DNA of 18,396 nucleotides from contig JAWXCH010000237.1 in NCBI GenBank assembly GCA_034440595.1, positions 1 to 18,396 on the forward strand, in the 5' to 3' direction. The notes beneath the pieces are model-generated. The model had not been told where the DNA came from and searched no databases. It saw only the letters and a program-made list of their open reading frames with translations. This document shows, piece by piece, positions 6,940 to 15,022 of the stretch. Positions within the stretch are counted from its first letter, which is position 1. Each line of letters opens with the position of its first letter. The DNA is from JAWXCH01 sp034440595 (lineage in GTDB: Bacteria; Planctomycetota; Planctomycetia; Pirellulales; JALHPA01). The translations under genes were made by a program, and so were the position numbers.

Positions 6940-7863
6940 GGCAGTGATTCCCTTGGTCAACGCCATGAAGGCGGTTTCCAAGTTCAGCTCTTCCTCGCGG
7001 AAAAGTGTCAATCGGTGGCCGGCCTGGATCAGCGCTGTTGGCAGGTCGCCGTAGTCGGTGACTCCATCGCGAATTGTCACCAAAAGTAAATTGTCGTGCG
7101 ACTCCACGCGCTCGACCATCGGTTGATCTTGTAGGAGCATAGCTGCGGCGTCGCGGTCGGTCGAAACTCCAATCCAAAGTATGGCCTGACGGCGCACTTG
7201 CTTCATCACATCATCGACGGTGGCGTTGACCAGCAGCTCCCCCTTTTCGATGATGCCGATTTTATTACACATGTCGGCCAGCTCCGGCAGAATGTGACTG
7301 CTGACCATAATGGTTTTGCCCATCTGGCCAAGTTTCTTTATGACCTGGCGGATTTCGATGCGGACACGCGGGTCCAGCCCGCTGGCCGGTTCGTCCAAGA
7401 GCAGAACCTGAGGGTCGTGCAATAGAACTCGCGCCAGACCAAGCCGCTGATTCATGCCGCGTGACAGACTGGTCGCCATCGCGTCCCGTTTGTAGGTTAG
7501 CCCAACTAGCTCCAACACATCCTCGCAAACTTTTCTTCGCTTTGGACCGTTGATTCGATAGGCCGAGGCAAAGAATTCCAGGTACTCAATCACCTTCATA
7601 TCGTCGTACACGCCAAAGGCATCTGGCATGTAGCCGATCAGCCGGCGGATATCTTTAGCATTGGTGTAGATCGACTTTCCGCAGACGTAGGCTTCACCCC
7701 AGGTCGGGTTGAGCAGCGTAGCCAGGATCTTCATCGTGGTGGTCTTGCCGGCTCCGTTGGGTCCAATAAACCCAAACACATCCCCCGGCTCCAGGCGGAT
7801 GTTCAGCGCCTTGATCGCGAATAGCTCGTCGTATTTTTTGGTGAGGTCGCGAGTTTCGATCAC
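6937..7863 (-). CDS. ABC transporter ATP-binding protein
   Basis: This 308-residue cytoplasmic ATPase powers an ABC-2 type exporter. Walker A is GPNGAGKTT, the signature is LSRGMNQRL (the usual LSGGQ in altered form), Walker B is VLLLDEP followed by the D-loop SGLDP, and the switch histidine is in MVSSH. A C-terminal domain of about 90 residues follows the nucleotide-binding domain, as in many NatA/CcmA-like exporters. GTG 7863 is chosen because it gives the usual start MIETRDLTKKY right before the first strand. A TTG at 7935 would add 24 residues of no family character. It follows the 763-residue membrane protein gene by 105 nt, an AT-rich gap that could hold an internal promoter (TTGCTA, 15 nt, TAGAAT). 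The gene ends in the hairpin at 6854-6939. The fused permease at 2566-4227 is the probable partner. Confidence 0.93.
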   Translation of the reverse strand: MIETRDLTKKYDELFAIKALNIRLEPGDVFGFIGPNGAGKTTTMKILATLLNPTWGEAYVCGKSIYTNAKDIRRLIGYMPDAFGVYDDMKVIEYLEFFASAYRINGPKRRKVCEDVLELVGLTYKRDAMATSLSRGMNQRLGLARVLLHDPQVLLLDEPASGLDPRVRIEIRQVIKKLGQMGKTIMVSSHILPELADMCNKIGIIEKGELLVNATVDDVMKQVRRQAILWIGVSTDRDAAAMLLQDQPMVERVESHDNLLLVTIRDGVTDYGDLPTALIQAGHRLTLFREEELNLETAFMALTKGITA

Positions 7864-7968
7864 GTGTGCGGTGCTTTCCTGATGAACACTTCCTGCGTGG
7901 CAAAGTTTAGCCACAGTTAATTTTATTCCAGTCAATTCTATCTCATAGCGACTGTTAGCAAACTCATC

Positions 7969-10260
7969 TTAGGGTGAACTTTCCAGCAAAGAACCGGAAA
8001 CAGCCTGCTGTTGCGGGGCGATTCTTAACTCCAGCGGCTGGCTGACAAAACCTGACGGCGGTACCCTCAGCACTTGGAGCACAAACCGATAAATCGCCGC
8101 ATGCTGTCCAACATGCAGCGTCTGTTCCTCCGATCCCTGTGCTGTAAGCTTTGTAGCCGCAGGACCACTGGCTACTAACACGGCACGATGCTGCGCGAGT
8201 TGATCCGACATATCCAGTGTACTTAGGTAGCGGTTGGCCAGCCCTGTGTATTCGCGGTCGCCGGCTGCACGGTAAAACTGAATCATCTGCAGGACGCGGG
8301 ACGGATCGGTGCCGGCTGCATCGTAGGGTGTTCCCTCCTCCTTGTTGACTGTGACCTTCCGCTGCGTCAGGTAAGACTCCAAATTCATTATGCTACGAAA
8401 CTGCTCAACTTGAATCGTCTGGTCCGGTTCGATTTCGCCAAGCATGTAAGCCCAGCCGTTGTACATTAAGACCGCATTGGTCAGCTTGTGCCCGGTCCGA
8501 TTGACCAGCGTTCCAGCCGGAGCGCGATCACTACTCCATTCGGTGAGCGTGAACTCGGGGCCTGTGTTCAAGTTCTCGAGATCGTATGACCAACTGGCGC
8601 AGAACGATTTGCTCGACCAAGTGGCGAGAGGCACGTGCTGCAATTGGTTTCCACTGGTAGACATTTGGTACGCATCGCTAAACTGCGCCGGCGCGGCCAG
8701 GGTCGAGTTCATCCCCCCTAGCCCAACTCCAGGTAGTCCGAACCAACTCACCGATTGGTTGCCGTCGGGAGTTTCAACGTTTGGTTTGGAGTGAATCGTA
8801 TAGCGATCCGTGTTAGGGCTGAACAGATTCATCCAAGAATTTCCACGACATGTTCCACTCACCAGATCCACATCCACCAGATCGATCGCGCTGGCGCGCA
8901 GTTCGTTCCCCTTATGCTGCTGACCGATCCAGTAAAATAGTGCACAGCTCCCGATCAGTATTAACGGTACCGTGATCCAGGCGATCTCCACGTACTTCCT
9001 AGCCCGCGAAGTCAGCCAGTATTCGATCGGAAACAAGAGCAGCACATAGCCAAGTCCCAGCATGACGACCAGCCAAAACGGAATCACGCTGACATGCTCG
9101 AACTGATCTAGCGCGCTACGCAGTTGCCCCGCCAGGTCGGTATACCCAAGCCGCATTCCTAGCGAGGAAGATTGATTGGATCCTGCTTCCAGGGAACTAT
9201 CGGCTGCCAGAATCCGCATCAGCAGCCGACCGCGGGCCGGCCAATCCGCAAACGGCGGTTGATCCAGATCGGCTGCAATAAACAGCACTTCGCCAAAACC
9301 GCGCGCCGATCGAATCACCATTGGCAGATTGCCATCGGTGGCCTCAATGCGACCGATTACGTTTGACAGCACCGTAGAGTTAATCGGCGGTGGCTTGGCT
9401 CCACCGGCACCGACCATCGGTTCGGCCAACGCTCCAGCCAAGGATTCCCAGGCATTCGGCGGACGTTGTACAACGCGCAGAAAACCGCCCGGGGCAAACC
9501 GCGCCAGCGGTGCGGTGTCGGCCAGAACAGTCTTGCCGTTCTTCCCTACGCACAGGACCAATTTGCCACCAAGCTGCACCCAACGATACAGCGCCGTGGC
9601 CTGCGCCTCGCTCCAGCTTAGCAAGGCCTGCTCGTCACTGGTCGAGACCACGATCCGGTCAATCCCCGCATAGGCACTTTCTGCGGTCGGGAGCGCCGAT
9701 GGACTGGCAATCTGGATCACCACCGGGCGGTCCGCCTCGGGCACTTTAGAAAGAACCAGTAAACTGCTAAACCCGATCGATTCGCCAACCTCCAGGATCA
9801 TCTCTTGCGAGGTCGGTTTAGCTAGCGGGATCTCGTCTCCAGAAAATGTCCGCGAAGCAACAACCTGTTGCTGAGCATCCAGCAACTCAACAGTAATCGC
9901 ACTGCGGGGACGACCCGGCTTGATCACTGTCTGGATCGAGCCTTTATTGCTTCCACCAATGTCTAGCGGTGACACCGTTTGTTCGACCGGCAGGTCATTG
10001 TCGTCGACGGTTCGTAGCCGAATGCTGCCGCGAAATTCTCCCTGGCCTGCAAGAAATTCAATCTGCAGCGGTGTCCAGTAGCCAACTTTGTACTGATTTT
10101 TGAATCCGAGGTGTAACGATTTGATCGTAGGAACCGACGAGGCATCAATTGCTATAGCTTCTGCTGCATCGACGTTTCTAGGCTGCAACATCGTGCACAG
10201 CATGGAAATCGCCAGCAGCATGCGACCGGTGTCTAGGAAAACGAAGAAGCGAGCAATCAT
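7969..10260 (-). CDS. Large membrane protein of unknown function linked to the ABC ATPase
   Basis: This 763-residue protein has a probable signal peptide (1-33, ending NVDAAEA), a predicted extracytoplasmic region (about 36-390), two transmembrane helices (about 393-415 and 427-446, joined by a short basic loop TSRARKYVE), and a second large extracytoplasmic region to the end. Within the first part, VVSTSDEQALLSWSEAQATA (204-223) then LYRWVQLGGKLVLC (224-237) resembles the class I glutamine-amidotransferase-like fold seen in ABC-associated GldG/DUF4350-type proteins, but I see no catalytic Cys/His pair. ATG 10260 overlaps the mazG stop as ATGA, so translation is probably coupled. A start 17 codons upstream is rejected for that reason and because it would bury the signal peptide. 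The ABC ATPase gene follows. An accessory exporter subunit is the best guess. Confidence 0.8.
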   Translation of the reverse strand: MIARFFVFLDTGRMLLAISMLCTMLQPRNVDAAEAIAIDASSVPTIKSLHLGFKNQYKVGYWTPLQIEFLAGQGEFRGSIRLRTVDDNDLPVEQTVSPLDIGGSNKGSIQTVIKPGRPRSAITVELLDAQQQVVASRTFSGDEIPLAKPTSQEMILEVGESIGFSSLLVLSKVPEADRPVVIQIASPSALPTAESAYAGIDRIVVSTSDEQALLSWSEAQATALYRWVQLGGKLVLCVGKNGKTVLADTAPLARFAPGGFLRVVQRPPNAWESLAGALAEPMVGAGGAKPPPINSTVLSNVIGRIEATDGNLPMVIRSARGFGEVLFIAADLDQPPFADWPARGRLLMRILAADSSLEAGSNQSSSLGMRLGYTDLAGQLRSALDQFEHVSVIPFWLVVMLGLGYVLLLFPIEYWLTSRARKYVEIAWITVPLILIGSCALFYWIGQQHKGNELRASAIDLVDVDLVSGTCRGNSWMNLFSPNTDRYTIHSKPNVETPDGNQSVSWFGLPGVGLGGMNSTLAAPAQFSDAYQMSTSGNQLQHVPLATWSSKSFCASWSYDLENLNTGPEFTLTEWSSDRAPAGTLVNRTGHKLTNAVLMYNGWAYMLGEIEPDQTIQVEQFRSIMNLESYLTQRKVTVNKEEGTPYDAAGTDPSRVLQMIQFYRAAGDREYTGLANRYLSTLDMSDQLAQHRAVLVASGPAATKLTAQGSEEQTLHVGQHAAIYRFVLQVLRVPPSGFVSQPLELRIAPQQQAVSGSLLESSP

Positions 10261-10592
10261 GGCTTCTCCGCATCGGCACAGGTGCACTGGAATTGATTGC
10301 ACCCTGGGCAACCTGAGCCGTACTTCAGCGAGACCGCCTCGGCCAGATCCACGCCGACTACATTCGCCATCGTAGTCAGCCAGGCAATCACATCGGCAAA
10401 CTCGCCAAGCCGTTCTTCATGCGTGCCGCTGCGCAGCGCCGATGCCAGCTCGCCGACTTCTTCCATGAACCACATAAAGGTCCCATCGACGCCCCGCGCC
10501 AGATCCTTCTCCAAGTACATCTGGCTGATGAGCTGCTGAAATTGCCCGAATGATACCTCGGGCGTAACGCGATTCTGATCGGGATCGGACAC
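10257..10592 (-). CDS. MazG-like nucleotide pyrophosphohydrolase with a cysteine tail
   Basis: This 111-residue all-alpha NTP pyrophosphohydrolase has a MazG-type metal motif: EEVGE at 44-48 and EFADV at 64-68, giving E44/E45, E48, E64 and D67 for magnesium binding. Such enzymes hydrolyse (d)NTPs to monophosphates and pyrophosphate and often clean up non-standard nucleotides. After the helical core comes KYGSGCPGCNQFQCTC (90-105), four cysteines (95, 98, 103, 105) spaced like a small zinc knuckle. GTG 10592 is chosen because AAGGG lies about 6 nt upstream. A longer frame back to 10703 begins inside the repeat hairpin and gives a spurious leader. Its TGA overlaps the ATG of the membrane protein gene. 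An inverted repeat GATAC-N5-GTATC (10629-10643) lies about 40 nt upstream of the start. Confidence 0.85.
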   Translation of the reverse strand: MSDPDQNRVTPEVSFGQFQQLISQMYLEKDLARGVDGTFMWFMEEVGELASALRSGTHEERLGEFADVIAWLTTMANVVGVDLAEAVSLKYGSGCPGCNQFQCTCADAEKP

Positions 10593-10677
10593 TAAAACCC
10601 TTTCACTTCCAGTGGTTGCCAGTGGATGGATACCTTGAGTATCGGTGCGAAACCGAAAGGTGTCTAGAGGATGAGTG

Positions 10678-10747
10678 TTGTGGTGCGGGCATCTTGCCTG
10701 CAATTGACTTTAGTCGGTTCGTTGCAGGCTGGAAGCCCGCACCACAA
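10678..10747. repeat. Intergenic hairpin repeat, copy 1
   Basis: The 25-nt arms 10678-10702 and 10723-10747 pair at 22 of 25 positions around a 20-nt loop. The arm begins TTGTGGTGCGGGC and ends GCCTGCA. The element starts one base after the stop codon of the HAD phosphatase gene and precedes mazG. A second copy lies at 17576-17646; the left arms of the two copies agree at 23 of 25 positions. This is a REP/MITE-like dispersed element that may also act as a 3'-end hairpin. Confidence 0.85.
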
Positions 10748-10748
10748 G

Positions 10749-11582
10749 TTACTCTTCCAACAGCCACCGCACCACCTCCGCCACGCCATCTTCATCGTGC
10801 GAGGGGGCGATTCGATCGGCCACCAATTTCAGTGGTTCCACAGCATTCCCCATCGCTATGCCAAGCCCGGCTCCGACCACCATTGGAATGTCATTCACCT
10901 CATCCCCGACGGCCACGATCTCGTGATCGGCGATTCCCAACTCGTGTGCCAAATGCTGAATTCCGGCCCATTTCGTGGCCCCAGCCGGAGCGATCTCGCA
11001 CATGTAGCCCAGATACCGCGTGCTGCGAATCACGTGCAGATAAAGCTGACCGAGAAACAACGACTCCAACTCAGCCTCCAGTTGCAGCATGGCCGGTCGG
11101 CCGCCGATTGCAAACCCGGCAAAGACCCCCGAGGGCGGGTCGGTCATCAGCTCGGGATGCACACGGGCACAGTCCGGATTGAGCCGCAAAAAATCGGCCA
11201 GTTCGGCAGACTCGGTCACTTCGCTGGTGCAATGGAAGTCAAAACCGGCCGCAAAGCTGTCAGAATACAACACCGCTTCGTGCCCGGCGGTTTGCAAATG
11301 AGCCAGCACCCCCTTCAGCAGCTTGCGGTCAAAGTCAGCCATATGCAGCGTGCGGTGGCCGTCCGGGTGTTTAATCAACGCACCACTGGCTGTCACCAAC
11401 GGCAACACCAGCCCAAGTGGTTCGACGAGTGGCAGCGCGCGGCTATAGCGACGCCCGGTGGCCAGGACGACGTGCATGCCCGACAGCCGCGCCGCCTGCA
11501 CGGCCTGGCGCGTTTTCAAAGTCAATTCATCGCGGCTATTGAGCAGCGTGCCGTCGATATCGAGAGCGAGCAGGCGGTACAA
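10749..11582 (-). CDS. Cof-type HAD-IIB family phosphatase
   Basis: This 277-residue cytoplasmic haloacid-dehalogenase-superfamily hydrolase acts on phosphorylated small molecules such as sugar phosphates or cofactors. All four motifs are present: LDIDGTLL with nucleophile D8 and acid D10, ATGR (41-44) for motif II, K204 in GATKWAGI for motif III, and GDEVNDIPM (226-234) for motif IV with D227 and D231. The cap between motifs II and III is the large C2 type (about 85-195). The start is TTG 11582, an uncommon codon. It puts DIDGT at the normal place and lies 5 nt after the stop of paralog A, so translation is probably coupled. No alternative start was found. The gene ends one base before the repeat hairpin. 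The true substrate cannot be told from sequence. Confidence 0.92.
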   Translation of the reverse strand: MYRLLALDIDGTLLNSRDELTLKTRQAVQAARLSGMHVVLATGRRYSRALPLVEPLGLVLPLVTASGALIKHPDGHRTLHMADFDRKLLKGVLAHLQTAGHEAVLYSDSFAAGFDFHCTSEVTESAELADFLRLNPDCARVHPELMTDPPSGVFAGFAIGGRPAMLQLEAELESLFLGQLYLHVIRSTRYLGYMCEIAPAGATKWAGIQHLAHELGIADHEIVAVGDEVNDIPMVVGAGLGIAMGNAVEPLKLVADRIAPSHDEDGVAEVVRWLLEE

Positions 11583-11587
11583 GAAAT

Positions 11588-13318
11588 CTACTTTGCGGGT
11601 TCGTCAGGTGGGGCGGGTGCGTCAGGTTCTGGCTGATCTGCATTGTCCGCTGTGTCGGGTGAATCGGTCAAGTCGGCTGGAGGCGGCTCCTCCAACTCAG
11701 GATCGATCGTTGGTTCCACCTTCGGCGGCACTGGCTTCACCGCCGGTACACGTGCATTGTTGTCATCGGATTCGGTGTCTGGATCGATATTCCAGTCGAC
11801 TCCTTTTTCATCGACGCCGTTCCGGCCAAAGCTGTACAGCAGGTAACCATCTGGTTTCAGTTGATAAACAAACGGATGGCCGTGAAAGTCGTCGACCGGA
11901 ATGGAAGGGAGATACTTAGGAACAAGGTCGGTCAGTGCCGCTGGATACTTGCCGCGCTCCCCTTTGTACCATGCGAGGGCGAGAGCCATGCGCAATAGAT
12001 CGCGATTTGTTTTATTGCGTCCTTCGGCGGAATAGGCAGCGGTATTGGCCCCGCCAAACAGACTCGCAACCTGTTCGCTGCAATATCTTCGCGCAATCCA
12101 CGGATTAAGAACACTGGTAAAACGATTCGGTGCTTCCTTTACCCGCTGTCCCATCGCAGCAATATCCGAATCGTACTGCGCAATTGCCGCTTGACGTGCC
12201 TGCGGCGATGTCGCTTTGCCAATGGCCGCGGCGCGATCCATCAATTCATTGTACAGTCTCAGAGTGGCATTCCAGTCGGCGTACGGAGTTGAATACTCTA
12301 GCCCAATCTGATGTTCCGAATCGGAACTTTGAATTCGATTTTTTGCCATGGCACACATTGCGTCCAGCGCCACGAATCGATCGCCATGAGCCAGCCGGCG
12401 AGAAAATGGCAGCGTGGTTTGATTGGCTTGATCAATGGTCGCAATTGCCCGCTGACACTTTGCCGGCGGGAGAGACGCTGTTCCCAATATGACGTGCTGT
12501 AGGCTACTAGCGATGCCTTCGATCGCTATTCCCACCAATCCTTCAACAAGAGTGCCGTCGGTCGCTTGAATCAATCGGCCCATCCGCGCGATCGTTTCTG
12601 TATCGTTCCAGGCAGCTTCCACTCGACCGTCGCCAAGGTGCAGCATCGAGCGCGCTCCTAGGGCGAGAGCACACTGGCGTTGTATATTGATGAATGGGAA
12701 CTGCACATCGATTATAGAATCGTGCTCAGAAGCACGAACAACTGGGACAAACTGCTTCGGCCTGCGACTGGCCGCTTCAGCAAGTGCCAGATACGGTTTG
12801 TTTTTTTTCAGCCAGGCGGCCACTTCAGGGTATTCGCTTTCCTTCCAGGGCCACTCAAGCGTCCTGGAATCGGCCGCCTCAAATCGTTCCGTCTCTGCTT
12901 GCCAACGGGCCTGGCTGGCTTCGATTTCTTCCGCACTGGCACCGTCCGGTGTCGCCGGTTCCAACTTTCGCCAATACTTGCCCCACTCTTCAAAGTATTC
13001 GCCGATTGGCGAAGGCGCTTCCATTCCCAACTTGGCAAAAAATTGCTTACGTTTTGATGCTTCAATCTCGTGCGGACCCACGGCCTGCATAATCAACACG
13101 GCGGAGTTGTTTTCCGGTGTTACCCCTGCCTGCCCGATGGAGTTGATGGCGGCATAGTAGTCCGGCGAACCATCCGCGCGCAGGGGACTGGTGATATACG
13201 TTGTCTCCTTAGAGACGATCAAATCACTCGGATGCCAGCGTAAGGATGTCCAGGCGAACACCATGCCGACAATCAGGCAACAAATAATTCCGCCGGCGAT
13301 CCAAAGTAGTTTTTTCAT
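11588..13318 (-). CDS. Membrane-anchored planctomycete protein of unknown function (paralog A)
   Basis: This 576-residue protein has an N-terminal anchor (MKKLLWIAGG, hydrophobic to about residue 24) with the remainder predicted outside the membrane. Residues 1-46 are identical to paralog B encoded just upstream. The middle (about 47-437) is alpha-helical in character and only weakly similar to B. Residues 438-506 again match B at 59 of 69 positions (ALALAWYKGERGKYPAALTD..., LPSIPVDDFHGHPF, DGYLLYSFGRNGVDE). This block recalls the C-terminal sheet of type II secretion pseudopilins and is common in planctomycete proteins of unknown role. Residues 507-576 are a low-complexity Pro/Asp/Glu tail that B largely lacks; both share ARVPAVKPVPP. 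The start ATG 13318 is fixed by the alignment to B. The gap from B is 59 nt, and the HAD gene follows 5 nt after the stop. I do not recognise a function. Confidence 0.87.
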   Translation of the reverse strand: MKKLLWIAGGIICCLIVGMVFAWTSLRWHPSDLIVSKETTYITSPLRADGSPDYYAAINSIGQAGVTPENNSAVLIMQAVGPHEIEASKRKQFFAKLGMEAPSPIGEYFEEWGKYWRKLEPATPDGASAEEIEASQARWQAETERFEAADSRTLEWPWKESEYPEVAAWLKKNKPYLALAEAASRRPKQFVPVVRASEHDSIIDVQFPFINIQRQCALALGARSMLHLGDGRVEAAWNDTETIARMGRLIQATDGTLVEGLVGIAIEGIASSLQHVILGTASLPPAKCQRAIATIDQANQTTLPFSRRLAHGDRFVALDAMCAMAKNRIQSSDSEHQIGLEYSTPYADWNATLRLYNELMDRAAAIGKATSPQARQAAIAQYDSDIAAMGQRVKEAPNRFTSVLNPWIARRYCSEQVASLFGGANTAAYSAEGRNKTNRDLLRMALALAWYKGERGKYPAALTDLVPKYLPSIPVDDFHGHPFVYQLKPDGYLLYSFGRNGVDEKGVDWNIDPDTESDDNNARVPAVKPVPPKVEPTIDPELEEPPPADLTDSPDTADNADQPEPDAPAPPDEPAK

Positions 13319-13377
13319 GCTGTGCCCGAGTGATATTCTAGAATGAGTGTTCGATTCAAGTTCATTTAAGTGGCATG

Positions 13378-14982
13378 CTACTCTTTTGGCGGCGGTACCG
13401 GTTTGACCGCTGGAACGCGCGCGGTGATGTCGTCTGCCCTGGAGCTAGGGTCGCTTTCTGCGTTCGCGCCCTGCTCATCGATACCATTCTGACCAAAGCT
13501 ATACAGCAAGTAGCCGTCTGGTTTCAATTGATACGAAAACGGATGCCCATGGAAGTCGTCGACCGGAATGGCTGGCAGAAATTTGGGAACCAGATCAGTT
13601 AATGCGGCTGGATACTTGCCAATTTCCGCTTTGTACCAAGCCAGCGCCAAGGCCAGGCGGAGGAGGTTACGATTGGTTTGCACCTGGGACTCATATCCCA
13701 CAAGGAACACCACCAGCGGAAGCCGCTCGGTTACTAACCATTCAGCAAAGCTTTGATTGGTAAGCGTCTTTCGCCCCGCGTGACTGGAATCTTCTTCCTC
13801 CCATGAGAGAAATTCGGATCGCAATTGTTCGATTTCCGAATCGAATGACTGCAGGGCAAGTTGACGCTGCCGGGGATCAACTACAGCCGCTGCTTTGATC
13901 GCATTATCCAGTTTCTGATTGAGAAACTTTAGCTGAAAGTTCCAGTCGACCAATATAGGATTATTTGGCGGAAGACCATTGTAGCTCGCGCGTTCAACTC
14001 CTTTTGCTTCCAAACAGACTGCATCCAGCATTTCCATCCGTTCTGCGGTGTCGAGTCGTTGAGCCATCGGCACGGCATTAGCCATTCTCTCAGAGAGTTT
14101 CGCTAACTGAGTTTGACAGAAAGCAGCGTCCGGTTCAGTCTTGGCCAGATAAATCAACATACTTCTAATTGCTTGGAGCTCAATTTCTGAGCCGATCCAA
14201 CCATCAGTACCTAGTGAGGAAGTATTGAACAATTGACCAATCTGAGTCGCAATTTGTAAATCCTTCCAGGCAGTATCTTCTTTGCCTTCTCCTAGATTTC
14301 GCATCGCGCGGACATTCAATGCAAGAGCCAGATCCTCGACATTTTTACGTACTCCAACTCGATTTACATCCAATGGCTTCCGTGGCCCGGATCGGATAAC
14401 CGGCAGGAAGAACCGGGGGATTTCAACCGCCTTGGCAACCGCTTGAAGCGGTATGTCATTCGCCTCCAGCCATTCATTGATAATCGGGTTTTCAGCGGAC
14501 TTCCAAGGCCCAAGTGTGGCTTGCTCAAAACTCGCATTCAATTGGCCGATCTCGCCCATCAATGGTTCTAGCAATGCCTTTTTCTGATCCTCGCTTAAAT
14601 TCGCAATATCATGCCGTTGTGAAAGCAAGTAGGCTCGCCAATCCTCCCAGCGAAGAAAGTAATCGCCTTCAGCAGGAAGCTGCGGAATTCCGAGTGATTT
14701 GAAGAACTGTTCCGATTCATCGGGAGCGATTTGACTAGGCCCAACAACTTTTAAAAGCTCCGACGCAGCATTATTTTCTGGCGTGACGCCATCTTTCATT
14801 ATCGATTCTAGTGCGGACGCATAATCCGGATACCCGTCCGGCAAAAGGGGACTAGTAATATACGTCGTCTCCTTAGAAACGATCAAATCACTCGGATGCC
14901 AGCGCAACGAAGTCCATGCGAAGACCATGCCGACAATCAGGCAGCAAATGATTCCGCCGGCGATCCAGAGAAGTTTTTTCAT
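13378..14982 (-). CDS. Membrane-anchored planctomycete protein of unknown function (paralog B)
   Basis: This 534-residue protein is homologous to paralog A over its whole length: the same 46-residue N-terminus with one membrane anchor, a diverged helical middle region, and the shared C-terminal block at 437-505 (GKYPAALTDLVPKFLPAIPV, DDFHGHPFSYQLKPDG, LLYSFGQNGIDE). Its tail after the block is only 29 residues. Similarity between the two loci extends about 15 nt upstream of the ATG, including a weak ribosome-site-like GGGGACAGT before ATG 14982. It lies 40 nt downstream of the radical SAM gene and 59 nt upstream of A, so the three are probably co-transcribed. A tandem duplication with later divergence of the middle is the simplest history. 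Function unknown; an extracytoplasmic envelope role is inferred from the anchor. Confidence 0.87.
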   Translation of the reverse strand: MKKLLWIAGGIICCLIVGMVFAWTSLRWHPSDLIVSKETTYITSPLLPDGYPDYASALESIMKDGVTPENNAASELLKVVGPSQIAPDESEQFFKSLGIPQLPAEGDYFLRWEDWRAYLLSQRHDIANLSEDQKKALLEPLMGEIGQLNASFEQATLGPWKSAENPIINEWLEANDIPLQAVAKAVEIPRFFLPVIRSGPRKPLDVNRVGVRKNVEDLALALNVRAMRNLGEGKEDTAWKDLQIATQIGQLFNTSSLGTDGWIGSEIELQAIRSMLIYLAKTEPDAAFCQTQLAKLSERMANAVPMAQRLDTAERMEMLDAVCLEAKGVERASYNGLPPNNPILVDWNFQLKFLNQKLDNAIKAAAVVDPRQRQLALQSFDSEIEQLRSEFLSWEEEDSSHAGRKTLTNQSFAEWLVTERLPLVVFLVGYESQVQTNRNLLRLALALAWYKAEIGKYPAALTDLVPKFLPAIPVDDFHGHPFSYQLKPDGYLLYSFGQNGIDEQGANAESDPSSRADDITARVPAVKPVPPPKE

Positions 14983-15022
14983 ACTGTCCCCGAAAGTAGG
15001 TTATTTAAACGGCTGGCATGCG

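Noticed and set aside
10671..11636. 321-codon plus-strand frame opposite the HAD phosphatase gene
   Set aside because: Low-complexity His/Gln/Arg-rich translation, antisense to a gene with all four HAD motifs.
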